NCBI GenBank assembly: GCA_051439375.1
Contig: JBFRWB010000239.1
Location: 1 to 64,000 of the forward strand
Reading direction: 5' to 3'
Origin: JBGTGT01 sp051439375
GTDB lineage: Bacteria > Cyanobacteriota > Cyanobacteriia > Cyanobacteriales > Microcystaceae
DNA length: 64,000 nucleotides
The translations under genes were made by a program, and so were the position numbers. Under the pieces are notes generated by a model. The model searched no databases and had not been told where the DNA came from. It saw only the letters and a list, made by a program, of their open reading frames with translations. Numbering within the stretch: the first letter of the stretch is position 1; every line of letters begins with the position of its first letter. Below, one piece after another: positions 36,073-45,610 of the stretch.

Positions 36073-36858
36073 TTATGAAAGCCATTGACTAAAATCTTGT
36101 GTAAATTTCTCTAAAGAAAGTAATTTTATGTTTGATTTGTCCGTTAAAGATGCTCTTACCTCTGGTGTATTGTAACCCCATTCTGCTAAATAAAGACTAA
36201 TTCCTGTCAGGTTTTTTTCCTGATTGACTTTGTTTAAGGTCTTTAACAAATCTTCGACAAACCAAAGATGATTAGGTTGCTCACTATGATCCTGTAAAAT
36301 TAGCTGTAAAGTTTTACTTTTCGGTTGTTTAACCTCTTTCCCATAGATAGAAGATTGGGGAATTTCCACCCCTTGGTTGTGTAAAAGTTGCTTAACAAAA
36401 CGACCTTCTTTAGTAGTAATAATATATAATTTAGTAGAAGAGTTTAAAATCTTTTTCAATGCAGAAATAACACCTGAATAAAATTGATGAAGTCCCAACC
36501 ACTCTTCTAAATTTGTTGTAATCCAGTCATCTCTAACACCATCTAAAGCTTGAATTAACTGCTCCTTTTCTAAGTGATCTGCCTCCATTAAATCAGCACA
36601 AATGTGTGGCCAATGCTGTAAAATTTCTGATTCTGTTTTTCCCTTAACCATTGCCCGAATTAATAAAGGCATTTCCCACCCAGTTTCAATCACAGGACGA
36701 ACTTTATAAAACGATTCTGCATACCCTTCTAAAGATACAGAAGTCTCCGATTTCCATATCTTTTGATAAGTGCGTTGGCTCGTTTGAAAATATTCTCGTA
36801 GCCCGTTACAAACGACTCCATCGAAATCTAACGCTAAAATAGCAGGAGAGTAATTCAT
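36073..36858 (-). CDS. HAD-superfamily hydrolase
   Basis: 261 residues. Motif I is LALDFDGVVCNG (D11, D13), motif II LYIITTKEG (about 145), motif III a lysine in EVKQPKSK, and motif IV WFVEDLLKTL. A helical cap of about 110 residues follows motif I, the C1-type cap. It is a cytosolic Mg-dependent phosphatase whose substrate cannot be read. The 3' end is 22 bases before the dehalogenase-like gene, so the two probably share a transcript. Divergent from the aminotransferase over about 140 bases. Confidence 0.88.
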   Translation of the reverse strand: MNYSPAILALDFDGVVCNGLREYFQTSQRTYQKIWKSETSVSLEGYAESFYKVRPVIETGWEMPLLIRAMVKGKTESEILQHWPHICADLMEADHLEKEQLIQALDGVRDDWITTNLEEWLGLHQFYSGVISALKKILNSSTKLYIITTKEGRFVKQLLHNQGVEIPQSSIYGKEVKQPKSKTLQLILQDHSEQPNHLWFVEDLLKTLNKVNQEKNLTGISLYLAEWGYNTPEVRASLTDKSNIKLLSLEKFTQDFSQWLS

Positions 36859-36998
36859 TAATTGATCCTTGAAATAAATTAGTGCCGTTAATTAAATAGT
36901 AATAGAACTTTTGCCAATTGTGAATTAAAGCGTCTATTTGCATAAGTCCAGTCTAAATTGTAGGATCAGTATTATTCACTATCATCCCAGATTTATTT

Positions 36999-38162
36999 AT
37001 GAACCTAGCAACCAGAGTCGGTCAAGTTCCTCCCTCCATTACCTTAGCTATTTCTGCAAAAGCCAAAGCAATGAAAACAGACGGGATAGATGTTTGTAGT
37101 TTTAGTGCAGGAGAACCCGATTTTGACACTCCCACCCACATCAGAGAAGCAGCCAAAAAAGCCCTAGATGAAGGAAAAACTCGCTACGGCCCAGCGGCCG
37201 GTGAACCCCCATTGAGAAAAGCCATCGCTCAAAAACTAAAAAACAACAATAACCTCAATTATGCCCCAGAAAATGTAATTGTCACCAATGGGGGCAAATA
37301 TTCCCTATTTAACCTCATGTTAGCCCTCATTGAAGCCCAAGATGAGGTCATTATTCCTGCCCCTTACTGGTTAAGTTACCCTGAAATGGTCAAACTAGCC
37401 GGAGGTACACCGAAAATTGTTAATACAACAGAAGCCAGCGACTATAAAATCACCCCAGAACAGCTTAAACAGGCCATTACCCCAAAAACAAAGTTATTTG
37501 TCTTTAACTCCCCATCTAACCCCACAGGATCGGTCTATACCCCCTCAGAAATTGAAGCCCTAGCCCAAGTCGTCGTCGATGGTGATATCTTAGTTGTATC
37601 CGATGAAATTTACGAAAAAATCCTCTACGGTGACACCAAGCACGTCAGTATTGGTTCATTCAGCCCAGAAATCTTTAAACGAACCATTATCAGTAATGGT
37701 TTTGCGAAAAGTTATGCGATGACAGGGTGGCGTGTGGGCTACGCAGCCGCCCCAGTAGAGATAATCAAAGCAATGGCGACTGTACAAAGCCATAGTACCT
37801 CGAATGTTTGCACCTTTGCCCAATATGGAGCGATCGCAGCCTTAGAAGGGTCACAAGACTGTGTGACAACCATGCTAGAAGCTTTTAGTAAACGACGTAC
37901 TCTTATCGTTGATCGTATTCAGGCCATTCCTAAATTAAGTTGTTCGGTTCCCCAAGGGGCTTTTTATGTTTTTGTAGATATTAGCCAAACAGGGCTAAAA
38001 TCCCTTGATTTTTGCGATAAATTGTTAGAAGCGCAACAAGTCGCTGCTGTACCGGGGATCGCGTTTGGGGCTGATCAGTGCATCAGGTTTTCCTATGCGA
38101 CCGATCAAGCTACTATTGAAAAGGGAATGGATCGCTTAGATAAATTCATCCAGAGTCTATAG
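36999..38162 (+). CDS. aspC: PLP-dependent aspartate aminotransferase, class I
   Basis: 387 residues. Fold type I transaminase: GEPDFDTP and RYGPAAGEPPLR near the N-terminus, the substrate/PLP-binding FNSPSNPTG (about 168), DEIYEKILYG, and the Schiff-base lysine in ISNGFAKSYAMTGWRVGY (about 225-242). The C-terminal CIRFSYA arginine binds the substrate carboxylate. These are class I gamma-type features, typical for cyanobacterial aspartate (or prephenate) aminotransferase; the exact amino donor is not shown by the sequence. It makes aspartate from oxaloacetate and glutamate. Divergent from the HAD gene; usp follows 45 bases later. Confidence 0.93.
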   Translation: MNLATRVGQVPPSITLAISAKAKAMKTDGIDVCSFSAGEPDFDTPTHIREAAKKALDEGKTRYGPAAGEPPLRKAIAQKLKNNNNLNYAPENVIVTNGGKYSLFNLMLALIEAQDEVIIPAPYWLSYPEMVKLAGGTPKIVNTTEASDYKITPEQLKQAITPKTKLFVFNSPSNPTGSVYTPSEIEALAQVVVDGDILVVSDEIYEKILYGDTKHVSIGSFSPEIFKRTIISNGFAKSYAMTGWRVGYAAAPVEIIKAMATVQSHSTSNVCTFAQYGAIAALEGSQDCVTTMLEAFSKRRTLIVDRIQAIPKLSCSVPQGAFYVFVDISQTGLKSLDFCDKLLEAQQVAAVPGIAFGADQCIRFSYATDQATIEKGMDRLDKFIQSL

Positions 38163-38207
38163 TTTTGATTCATTTCTTAGAAAAGATTGCTAACAAGGAA
38201 GAAGACA

Positions 38208-38678
38208 ATGACCTATCAGAAAGTATTTGCTGCCATTGATCAATCGGATCTCGGAAAACAGGTATTTGAACAAGCAGTAGCGATCGCTAAACCGGATGGG
38301 GCTTCCCTCATGTTATTTCATTGTCTTCCCCTTGAAAATGCAGATATAACCCCTTATACCACCCTTTATAATGAAGATATTGCTGATTTTTCTCGTTCAA
38401 TTCAAGAAGAATTACAAGCCCAAACTAATGAGGTTAATAAATGGTTAGAAGACTATGGCAAGATAGCAATTGCACAAGGAATTAAAACAGAATGGAACTG
38501 TAAAATTGGCGATCCGTCCCGTTGGATTCGGGATGAAGCTAACACTTGGGAAGCGGATTTAATTGTAATTGGAAGACGAGGCTTAAAAGGCATTGCCGAA
38601 ATGTTTTTAGGAAGTGTGAGTAATTATATTGTTCACCATGCTAATTGTTCAGTATTGGTGGTACAAGGCTCAGAGTAA
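38208..38678 (+). CDS. universal stress protein UspA family
   Basis: 156 residues from the ATG giving MTYQKVFAAIDQSDLGKQVF, with AAGGAAG 8-10 bases before it. The Usp fold ends with the ATP-binding motif GRRGLKGIAEMFLGSVSNYI and VLVVQG, so it is probably the ATP-binding type. A longer frame starts 7 codons earlier without support. Cytosolic dimer. It follows the aminotransferase and may share its transcript; a 240-base spacer with a repeated CTGAACTTCTTGG element separates it from the next gene. Confidence 0.9.
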   Translation: MTYQKVFAAIDQSDLGKQVFEQAVAIAKPDGASLMLFHCLPLENADITPYTTLYNEDIADFSRSIQEELQAQTNEVNKWLEDYGKIAIAQGIKTEWNCKIGDPSRWIRDEANTWEADLIVIGRRGLKGIAEMFLGSVSNYIVHHANCSVLVVQGSE

Positions 38679-38919
38679 ATAGTTAAGTCTCATGGGTTGT
38701 TATGTTAAAAAATACTTCTATTAACGGGTGGGTATTTTCTGAACTTCTTGGCCTTTTCTAAACTCCTGAACTTCTTGGTATCTTCTGAACGTCTGATTGA
38801 CTTGACGAATGTGTAGGATTCAAGATTTAATAAAACTGCTTGCTATTATGCAGGCTGTCTTCTTAAGACAAAAAATATATAGTACTAACTATTATCTTAA
38901 ATTCAAGGATAGAAAACCG

Positions 38920-39426
38920 ATGAAGTCTTGTTGGCTAATTATTACTTTAATTTTTACTTGGGTCTGTTTGTTGTTTCCCCTTTCGGCTGAAGCAGCTAGT
39001 TCTTCGGCTGTAACTGGTGCAGCCACCAGCTTTGAAGATCAAATCTTAACAGGCCAAGACTTTTCTGCCCAAAACCTGCAAACTGCCCAATTTACCAACG
39101 TGGATCTCACTGAGACTAATTTTACTAAGGCTGACTTACGGGGGGCTGTCTTCAACGGATCTCTTATCGTTAATGCTAACTTTCAAGGTGCAGATTTAAC
39201 CAACGGACTCACCTATTTGTCAAGCTTTAATGGCACAGATTTACGAGATGCTATTTTTGCCGAAGCAATTATGTTACGGACGACTTTTAAAAATGTTGAC
39301 ATCACTGGGGCTGATTTCAGTTTAGCCATCTTAGATGGAGAAGAAATCATGAAATTGTGCAAAGTTGCCGATGGCGTTAACTCAAAAACGGGCGTAAGTA
39401 CCCGTCAGTCCTTGGGTTGTCCTTAA
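38920..39426 (+). CDS. exported pentapeptide-repeat protein
   Basis: 168 residues from the ATG giving MKSCWLIITLIFTW, preceded by AAGGATAG. Signal peptide 1-25 with cleavage after AEA. Residues about 45-140 carry pentapeptide repeats (QDFSAQNLQTAQFTNVDL, TETNFTKADLRGAVFNG). The C-terminus contains KLCKVADGVNSKTGV and ends TRQSLGCP; similar ends occur in thylakoid-lumen pentapeptide proteins. Function unknown; lumen or periplasm. A longer frame at 38809 lacks support. The purK gene begins 21 bases later, so they may be co-transcribed. Confidence 0.85.
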   Translation: MKSCWLIITLIFTWVCLLFPLSAEAASSSAVTGAATSFEDQILTGQDFSAQNLQTAQFTNVDLTETNFTKADLRGAVFNGSLIVNANFQGADLTNGLTYLSSFNGTDLRDAIFAEAIMLRTTFKNVDITGADFSLAILDGEEIMKLCKVADGVNSKTGVSTRQSLGCP

Positions 39427-39447
39427 AATGAGTGAATAATAAACCAA

Positions 39448-40587
39448 ATGAAAATTAAACGAATTGGTGTTATTGGTGGTGGACAATTAGCTTGGATGAT
39501 GGGCAAAGAGGCAGAGTCATTAGGCATACAACTGTTTGTACAAACCCCTAATCCTAATGATCCTGCCGTTTCCGTGGCGAAGGGGGTAGTATTGGGGGAA
39601 ATTGATGACTTAGAGGCCACCACACAGTTAGCCCAACAGTGTGATGTTATTACATTTGAAAACGAATTTATTGATTTACAAGGATTAAAGGCTCTCGAAA
39701 GCCAAGGTGTCTGTTTTCGCCCCAGTTTAGCTGCTTTATCGCCACTTTTAGATAAATATGACCAACGCTGCTACTTACAACAAATTGACTTACCCGTTCC
39801 TCCTTTTCGCTTATTAGGGTCTTTTTCCCCCGAAGAATTGAAAGATTTAACCTTTCCCTTAGTCTTAAAGGCACGTCGTCATGGTTATGATGGACAAGGG
39901 ACATTTATTGTGAATAATCAGGCCGAATTAGCTCAAATAATGGCTAAAATTCCCGTTGATTCTTTGATGTGGGAAGCCTTTATTCCCTATCAACGAGAAT
40001 TAGCGGTGATGGTAGTACGTAATGCTCAAGGACACATAATCGTTTATCCTGTAGTGGAAACCTACCAAAAAAATCAGGTTTGTCATTGGGTTATTACTGC
40101 GGTTGATCTTCTAGAACCTATTATTTCAGACATCAACAAGATGGCAATTCGTCTGGTTACCCAACTAGACGTGATTGGTATTTTTGGTATCGAATTCTTT
40201 TTAACCCCAGAAAATAAGATATTAGTCAATGAAATTGCGCCACGAACCCACAATTCGGGTCACTATACCTTAGATGGGTGTCACACCTCTCAATTTGCTA
40301 TGCAACTGCAAGCAGTTAGTGATCTCCCCTTGGGGAATCCCAATCTTCTGACAAAGGGGGCTGTTATGGTTAATTTATTAGGATTAGAAGATATAAACGC
40401 CGACTATGAAGAAAAGCAAGCCCGATTGAGCCACATTCCCCACGCTCATTTACATTGGTATAAAAAACAGGAGACTCGTCAGGGACGGAAATTAGGACAC
40501 ATTACCGTTTTAACCAACGAGTCTCTCCACATCAAAGAGAGATTAAAAGAAATAGCCACACAAATTGAAGCTATTTGGTATGAATGA
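39448..40587 (+). CDS. purK: 5-(carboxyamino)imidazole ribonucleotide synthase
   Basis: ATP-dependent carboxylation of aminoimidazole ribotide to N5-CAIR in purine synthesis. 379 residues of the ATP-grasp fold: N-terminal RIGVIGGGQLAWMMGKEAES, ATP-binding KARRHGYDGQGTF (about 140) and WEAFIPYQRELAVMVVRN, and metal-binding LVNEIAPRTHNSGHYT (about 267). The EIAPRTHNSGH signature is diagnostic for PurK. purE is not adjacent. It follows the pentapeptide gene closely. The minus-strand KH gene terminator lies immediately beyond the stop. Confidence 0.96.
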   Translation: MKIKRIGVIGGGQLAWMMGKEAESLGIQLFVQTPNPNDPAVSVAKGVVLGEIDDLEATTQLAQQCDVITFENEFIDLQGLKALESQGVCFRPSLAALSPLLDKYDQRCYLQQIDLPVPPFRLLGSFSPEELKDLTFPLVLKARRHGYDGQGTFIVNNQAELAQIMAKIPVDSLMWEAFIPYQRELAVMVVRNAQGHIIVYPVVETYQKNQVCHWVITAVDLLEPIISDINKMAIRLVTQLDVIGIFGIEFFLTPENKILVNEIAPRTHNSGHYTLDGCHTSQFAMQLQAVSDLPLGNPNLLTKGAVMVNLLGLEDINADYEEKQARLSHIPHAHLHWYKKQETRQGRKLGHITVLTNESLHIKERLKEIATQIEAIWYE

Positions 40588-40592
40588 CCATT

Positions 40593-40626
40593 AAAAACAG
40601 CAATCGAGGACAAAACAGATTGCTGT
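40593..40626 (-). terminator. rpsP-KH gene terminator
   Basis: ACAGCAATC and GATTGCTGT form a perfect 9-bp stem around a 16-base loop; the minus-strand side continues into TTTTTAATGG. It closes the transcript of the minus-strand rpsP-KH pair, facing purK. Confidence 0.75.
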
Positions 40627-40654
40627 CGTTTACGATTTAACGGAAATTAACCCC

Positions 40655-41080
40655 TTAAAAGGAGTTTTCGCCAGTATATTTATTATAGGCCGATGATCCT
40701 CTGGGACGGGATCTTCGTCTGTCTGTTTTTCTGACAAATTTTCCGCCATAGGAGGAGGATGAACCCCCAAAGGAGGAGTTGTTCATTTCTCCTTGAGCGT
40801 TAAAGATATCTAGATAAATAGATTGTCCGGCCATAGCTGCTGCATTTTCTAAAACCATACGAATGGCTTGTAAATTGCGTCCTCCACGTCCATAAACCCG
40901 ACCTTTATCCGTATCATCAAAGGCGACTCGAATCCAGATTTTCCGTTTCTCGTTAACGGGTTCGCAGTCTATCTTCATTTCTGACGGGTTATCGAGTAAC
41001 GGTTCAATGAGAAATTGGGCAAGCTTATGATATTGAGGATGGATGGGTTGGGGATTTGACCATACAACAGGATTAGGCAT
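40655..41080 (-). CDS. KH-domain RNA-binding protein (KhpA/YlqC-like)
   Basis: 141 residues from the ATG giving MPNPVVWSNPQP. A single KH domain has the GxxG loop in GRVYGRGGRNLQAIRMVLENA. The C-terminal ~45 residues are a Ser/Gly/Arg-rich tail (SSFGGSSSSYGG, KTDRRRSRPRG) that could add RNA affinity. The start lies 8 bases inside the rpsP stop, so translation is likely coupled. The rpsP-KH order is conserved in many bacteria and fits a role in ribosome assembly or RNA handling. The tail is longer than in KhpA of Gram-positive bacteria. Confidence 0.9.
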   Translation of the reverse strand: MPNPVVWSNPQPIHPQYHKLAQFLIEPLLDNPSEMKIDCEPVNEKRKIWIRVAFDDTDKGRVYGRGGRNLQAIRMVLENAAAMAGQSIYLDIFNAQGEMNNSSFGGSSSSYGGKFVRKTDRRRSRPRGSSAYNKYTGENSF

Positions 41081-41321
41081 TGACTTGTTCAAATACTTTA
41101 GCTTTCTGTAAGATATTACGCACGGTTTGGGTTGGTTGAGCCCCTTCTTTGAGACGTTTGACGATCGCTGGTACGTCCAGACGAGTTTCGTCCGTTCTTG
41201 GATTATAGAAGCCTAATTCTTCTAACGGCCGCCCTTCACGACGGCTGGTGCTATGAATAGCAATAATTCTATAGCTGACTTCCCGTTTTTTGCCGTATCT
41301 TTTTAGGCGTAGTTTGACCAT
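41073..41321 (-). CDS. rpsP: 30S ribosomal protein S16
   Basis: 82 residues. MVKLRLKRYGKKREVSYRII and AIHSTSRREGRPLEELGFYNP are the S16 signature. It binds 16S rRNA during early 30S assembly. Upstream (right) begins a divergent gap to ribF. Downstream the KH-protein gene overlaps by 8 bases, giving a two-gene operon. Confidence 0.97.
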   Translation of the reverse strand: MVKLRLKRYGKKREVSYRIIAIHSTSRREGRPLEELGFYNPRTDETRLDVPAIVKRLKEGAQPTQTVRNILQKAKVFEQVNA

Positions 41322-41466
41322 TTTGGTGACATTTGTTGAATTTAATCGCAGCCTCTGATCATACCATATTCTTGAGCGTTGTAGCTACATCAATTATCTA
41401 TTAAAGCCCTCTTCACCTAAACTCGCGTTAAGATTAAATCATCTTTCCATCTATATATCTCATAGC

Positions 41467-42417
41467 GTGCAGATAAACCGATCTACCACTAACCTTCTGA
41501 CACCCACCGCAATCGCACTCGGAAACTTTGATGGTTTGCATTTAGGGCATCAACAGGTTTTACGTCCCATTCTTCTTCCTCCTAACCCTGACCTTTATCC
41601 CACAGTCGTTACCTTTGATCCCCATCCTCAAGCATTCTTTAGTGGAAAAGTTCGTCAACTCTTAACGCCTTTTGGAGAAAAAGCCGCTATTTTAGACGAA
41701 TGGGGTTTTAAACAATGGATCTTACTGCCGTTTGATCGGGAATTAGCTGCCTTAAGTCCAGAACAATTTATCAAAGATGTTTTGGTTGAGCAACTACAAG
41801 CTAAACAAGTTAGTGTGGGGCAAGATTTTCGCTTCGGCTATAAAAGAGAAGGAAATACCGAAAAATTAAAGGAATTAGCTCAATTGTTTGGGATTAATGT
41901 CCATATTACCCCTCTCAAACTGGAAAATACCTCGGTTCGCATTAGTAGTTCTCTCATTCGCCAAGCTTTAGCAAAGGGAGACATGAAAAAGGCTAAGGAA
42001 ATGTTAGGTAGAAATTACTGTTTATTGGGAAAAGTCGTCAAAGGACAGCAATTAGGACGAACTATTGGCTTTCCCACGGCTAATCTTGAGGTAGCAGCAG
42101 ATAAGCTGTTGCCCCGTTATGGCGTTTATGGCGCATGGGTGAAAATAGAAAATCAGACAGATATTTTGTTAGGGGCGGTTAACATTGGCCAGCGTCCGAC
42201 GGTGAAAGGATTATTACCAACGGTAGAGGTACATTTACTTGATTGGCAAGGAGATTTATATAATAAGTTAATGAAAGTCAGTTTAGATGTATTTATTCGT
42301 CCCGAACAGAAGTTTTCGGGGATTGAAGCCCTAAAAGAACAAATTAAAAAAGACTGCGATCGCATCCGACACATTTACAGTAATTACGGCGATCAAATTC
42401 TTTCTGTGTCTTTGTAA
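41467..42417 (+). CDS. ribF: bifunctional riboflavin kinase/FAD synthetase
   Basis: 316 residues beginning at GTG (no ATG in frame upstream). The N-terminal FAD synthetase has IALGNFDGLHLGHQQVL and TFDPHPQAFF, and a later ISSSLIRQAL. The C-terminal riboflavin kinase has GRTIGFPTANLE and the PTVEVHLLDW segment. Both catalytic domains are complete, so the protein turns riboflavin into FMN and then FAD in the cytosol. It is divergent from rpsP over about 145 bases. Confidence 0.95.
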   Translation: MQINRSTTNLLTPTAIALGNFDGLHLGHQQVLRPILLPPNPDLYPTVVTFDPHPQAFFSGKVRQLLTPFGEKAAILDEWGFKQWILLPFDRELAALSPEQFIKDVLVEQLQAKQVSVGQDFRFGYKREGNTEKLKELAQLFGINVHITPLKLENTSVRISSSLIRQALAKGDMKKAKEMLGRNYCLLGKVVKGQQLGRTIGFPTANLEVAADKLLPRYGVYGAWVKIENQTDILLGAVNIGQRPTVKGLLPTVEVHLLDWQGDLYNKLMKVSLDVFIRPEQKFSGIEALKEQIKKDCDRIRHIYSNYGDQILSVSL

Positions 42418-42500
42418 ACAATCGATCACCAATTGGGAATCTTAAACCTAAAGAGATTTTTATTTTAGTCCTCTGATTAATCATTCCCCCAATCATTATC

Positions 42501-43421
42501 ATGCGTGAATCCATTACCACCCTCAAAGAGAACCTTAGTAAAACCATTGTTGGTAAAGATGAAAGTATTCAACTGGTACTCATTGCCCTCCTCAGTGGTG
42601 GCCACGCCCTTCTTGAAGATGTACCGGGGGTCGGCAAAACCCTGTTGGCTAAATCCCTCGCTCGTTCGATTAATGGCCGCTTTCAACGGGTACAATGTAC
42701 ACCCGATCTACTTCCCAGTGATGTCACAGGAACTAATATTTGGAATCCTAGCAGCCGAGAATTTGAATTTTTGCCGGGACCTGCCTTTTCTAACGTCCTT
42801 TTAGCCGATGAAATTAACCGTGCCACTCCCAGAACTCAATCGGCACTATTAGAGGTAATGGAGGAATATCAAATTACCATTGATGGGGAAACTAGACCGG
42901 TTCCTCGTCCTTTTTTCGTGATTGCCACCCAAAATCCTGTGGAATATCAGGGAACATTTCCCCTTCCTGAAGCTCAAATGGATCGCTTTACCCTTTCTTT
43001 GAGTTTAGGTTATCCTTCAGAACGCGAAGAACTGCAAATGTTACAACGCCATCAATCTCCAACAAAGGTTGAGGAATTAGCCCCTTGTATCTCTCTTGAG
43101 GAAGTGAGTCAGCTACAAGATGAGGTTAGAAATGTGAAGGTTGCCCCCGAAATTCAACAATACATTCTTAATATTGCTCGTTCTTCCCGTATTGATGAGG
43201 AAATTAGTCTAGGTATTAGTCCCAGAGGTAGTATTGCCCTACAGAAAGCGACTCAAGCTTGTGCGTTTTTACAAGGACGGACTTATGCCTATCCAGATGA
43301 TGTTAAATTCGTCGCCCCTCATGTTCTTTCCCATCGTTTAGTTCCTGTCAGTGGACGACATCCGAAGGGGATTGTTGAACGGTTATTATCTTCTGTCATT
43401 GTTGAACCTGCTTTAGTTTAA
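42501..43421 (+). CDS. MoxR-family AAA+ ATPase
   Basis: 306 residues. Walker A EDVPGVGKTLLAKS (about 39), Walker B NVLLADEINRATPRTQSALLE (about 100), sensor region VIATQNPVEYQGTFPLPEAQ, and the C-terminal lid with SPRGSIALQKATQA. Such ATPases act as chaperones with von Willebrand-A proteins to insert metals or assemble complexes. No VWA-domain gene follows here; the next gene is a carotenoid oxygenase 120 bases on. A DUF58/VWA partner elsewhere in the genome would be expected. The catalytic ATPase set looks complete. Confidence 0.92.
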   Translation: MRESITTLKENLSKTIVGKDESIQLVLIALLSGGHALLEDVPGVGKTLLAKSLARSINGRFQRVQCTPDLLPSDVTGTNIWNPSSREFEFLPGPAFSNVLLADEINRATPRTQSALLEVMEEYQITIDGETRPVPRPFFVIATQNPVEYQGTFPLPEAQMDRFTLSLSLGYPSEREELQMLQRHQSPTKVEELAPCISLEEVSQLQDEVRNVKVAPEIQQYILNIARSSRIDEEISLGISPRGSIALQKATQACAFLQGRTYAYPDDVKFVAPHVLSHRLVPVSGRHPKGIVERLLSSVIVEPALV

Positions 43422-43542
43422 TCTGAGTTTTGGTATAGTGTAGGTTACTTGGTTTTCGGGTGATTTGTATGCCTGAGTGGATAATTAAAGTTTGCCATCA
43501 GTCATCATTTATTCTCGAAAACGTTTCTTATTCCCAAAATTT

Positions 43543-44937
43543 ATGACTTCTGCTGTATCGTCACCCCCTAACCCATACCTAAGTGGCAACTTCGCCCCTA
43601 TCAGAGAAGAAATCACTGCTGACACCCTTCAGGTTATCGGAGAATTACCCCACGAACTATCTGGAATGTTTGTTCGTAATGGTCCCAATCCCCAATTTGA
43701 CCCCATTGGTCAGTATCATTGGTTTGATGGAGATGCCATGGTACATGGTCTGAGAATTCATCAGGGAAAAGCCACTTATCTGAATCGTTATGTGCAAACC
43801 TTTAAATTTCAGACCGAGAAAGAGCAAGGCCAAGCACTTTGGACGGGAATATTAGAACCTCCTCAACCTGAACATCCTTTTGGGACAGATACTAACACGG
43901 CTAATACGGCTTTAGTTTATCACGCAGGACAACTTTTAGCCCTTTGGGAAGGGGGTTCACCCTATGGGCTTAAAATTCCTCAATTAGAGACTCAGGGGAA
44001 ACATACCTTTGATAATCAACTTAAAACCCCCTTTACAGCCCATCCTAAAGTGGATTCGGTAACTGGGGAAATGATGTTTATCGGTTATTCTTTAGCTCAA
44101 CCTCCCTATCTTTACTACGGAATTGTATCTGCTGAAGGAAAGTTAGTCAAAACTTTACCCATTGAACTACCTGTGGGGGTTATGATGCACGATTTTGCTA
44201 TCACGGCTAATTACACCCTCTTTTTCGATTTACCTGTTAATTTTCGCCCAGAAAGAATGGCAAAAGGACAACATCCTCTAGGGTTTGACCCCCATTCTCC
44301 TAGTCGTTTTGGTATTATGCCTCGTCATGGTAAGTCTGAGCAAATACGCTGGTTTGAAATGCCATCTTGCTATATTTATCATACGCTAAATGCTTATGAG
44401 GAAAATGATGAAATCGTCCTTTTAGCTTGTCGAATGAGTGCAACAAATGTCTTTGTTACGAATGAAAATGATCGCATTGCTGATGGGGATATTCCCTATC
44501 TTTATCGTTGGCGTTTTAATTTGAAAACAGGAAAAGGAACGGAGGAGAAACTAGATGAGATTCCTTCAGAATTCCCCCAAATTAATGAAGCGTTAACGGG
44601 TAGAAAAACACGATATGGTTATACGGCTAAAATAGCTCCTAGTCAAATTCCTTTATTCGATGGTTTAATCAAATATGACCTAGAAACAGGTAAATCAGAA
44701 CAGTATGAGTTTGGACAAGGACGTTATGGGGGAGAAGCTGTATTTGCACCTCGACTCAATGGAAGTCAAGAAGATGAGGGTTGGCTAGTTACTTATGTGT
44801 ATGATGAAAATACACAATTATCTGAGTTGCTAGTGATTAATGCACAAGCGGTTAGTGGGGAAGCAACAGCACGAGTTATACTTCCTCAAAGGGTTCCCTA
44901 TGGTTTCCATGGAACTTGGTTTCCAGTTAGCAGTTAA
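43543..44937 (+). CDS. carotenoid oxygenase (RPE65 family)
   Basis: 464 residues from the ATG giving MTSAVSSPPNPYLSGNFAPI; a longer frame starts 17 codons earlier. This is an iron-dependent seven-bladed propeller. FVRNGPNPQFDP and YHWFDGDAMVHGL occur near the N-terminus, and four likely Fe-binding histidines fall in TAHPKV, MMHDFAIT, IYHTLNAYE and the terminal YGFHGTWF. It cleaves carotenoids or apocarotenoids (or stilbenoids); the substrate is not decided by sequence. The gene sits about 0.7 kb before the CruA/CruP-like gene, an interesting carotenoid pairing. No signal peptide is present. Confidence 0.92.
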   Translation: MTSAVSSPPNPYLSGNFAPIREEITADTLQVIGELPHELSGMFVRNGPNPQFDPIGQYHWFDGDAMVHGLRIHQGKATYLNRYVQTFKFQTEKEQGQALWTGILEPPQPEHPFGTDTNTANTALVYHAGQLLALWEGGSPYGLKIPQLETQGKHTFDNQLKTPFTAHPKVDSVTGEMMFIGYSLAQPPYLYYGIVSAEGKLVKTLPIELPVGVMMHDFAITANYTLFFDLPVNFRPERMAKGQHPLGFDPHSPSRFGIMPRHGKSEQIRWFEMPSCYIYHTLNAYEENDEIVLLACRMSATNVFVTNENDRIADGDIPYLYRWRFNLKTGKGTEEKLDEIPSEFPQINEALTGRKTRYGYTAKIAPSQIPLFDGLIKYDLETGKSEQYEFGQGRYGGEAVFAPRLNGSQEDEGWLVTYVYDENTQLSELLVINAQAVSGEATARVILPQRVPYGFHGTWFPVSS

Positions 44938-45111
44938 CAGTCTTATTCCTTAATATAGCCTTACCCATTAAGTTGTTTGACATTTGTAAAAGCTAAACCT
45001 TAGTCATGGTCAGGGTTTTACTTCAACATTGCTGCGTTTAGCTATATTGATTATTTGTGAAATGTAGGGGCAATTCATGAATTGTCTCTACAATCAATCT
45101 CTTATTTTATT

Positions 45112-45546
45112 ATGACTATTTTAATTAAAAAGGTTGACTATATAACCGAAAAAGAACCTATTCAAACCATTAGAATAAACGTCTTTCAAGCGGAACAAGG
45201 GGTTGATCCTGCGTTAGAATTTGATCAATATGATGAAACTTCGTGTCATCTCTTAGCCTATCTTAATCAACAGCCTGTGGGAACAGTAAGATTTCGCTAT
45301 GTATCAGAAGAGACAGGTAAAATTGAACGGTTAGCGGTGTTAAAAGTCGCCAGAGGTCAAGGAATTGGATTACAATTAATGATGCTTGCTATTGAGTTAA
45401 TTCAACAGGAGAAAAAGGCGGGTCAAATTGTTATTCACGCTCAAGCTTATGTTAAAAGTCTCTATGAAAAACTAGGCTTTAAAATTATTGGCAAACCTTT
45501 TGAAGAAGCCGGAATTCCTCATTTTAAAATGATTTTAAAATTATAA
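45112..45546 (+). CDS. GNAT N-acetyltransferase
   Basis: 144 residues from the ATG giving MTILIKKVDYITEKEP (a longer frame starts earlier). Acetyl-CoA binding motif A is present in KIERLAVLKVARGQGIGLQLMML, the R/Q-x-x-G-x-G/A pattern, followed by VIHAQAYVKSLYEKLGFKI. It resembles the ElaA-type small GNATs (Lys/Gln-containing). The acceptor is unknown. It lies 170 bases after the carotenoid oxygenase and 65 before the CruP-like gene on the same strand, so the three could be co-transcribed. Confidence 0.88.
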   Translation: MTILIKKVDYITEKEPIQTIRINVFQAEQGVDPALEFDQYDETSCHLLAYLNQQPVGTVRFRYVSEETGKIERLAVLKVARGQGIGLQLMMLAIELIQQEKKAGQIVIHAQAYVKSLYEKLGFKIIGKPFEEAGIPHFKMILKL

Positions 45547-45610
45547 ATAACGCTGCTCGTTGCTTGTCTTCCTAAATTAATTATCAATCAATCTATTTAT
45601 CTATCTAATT

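Noticed and set aside
39423..39904. Minus-strand frames opposite purK
   Set aside because: They are shadows of purK; purK carries all ATP-grasp motifs.
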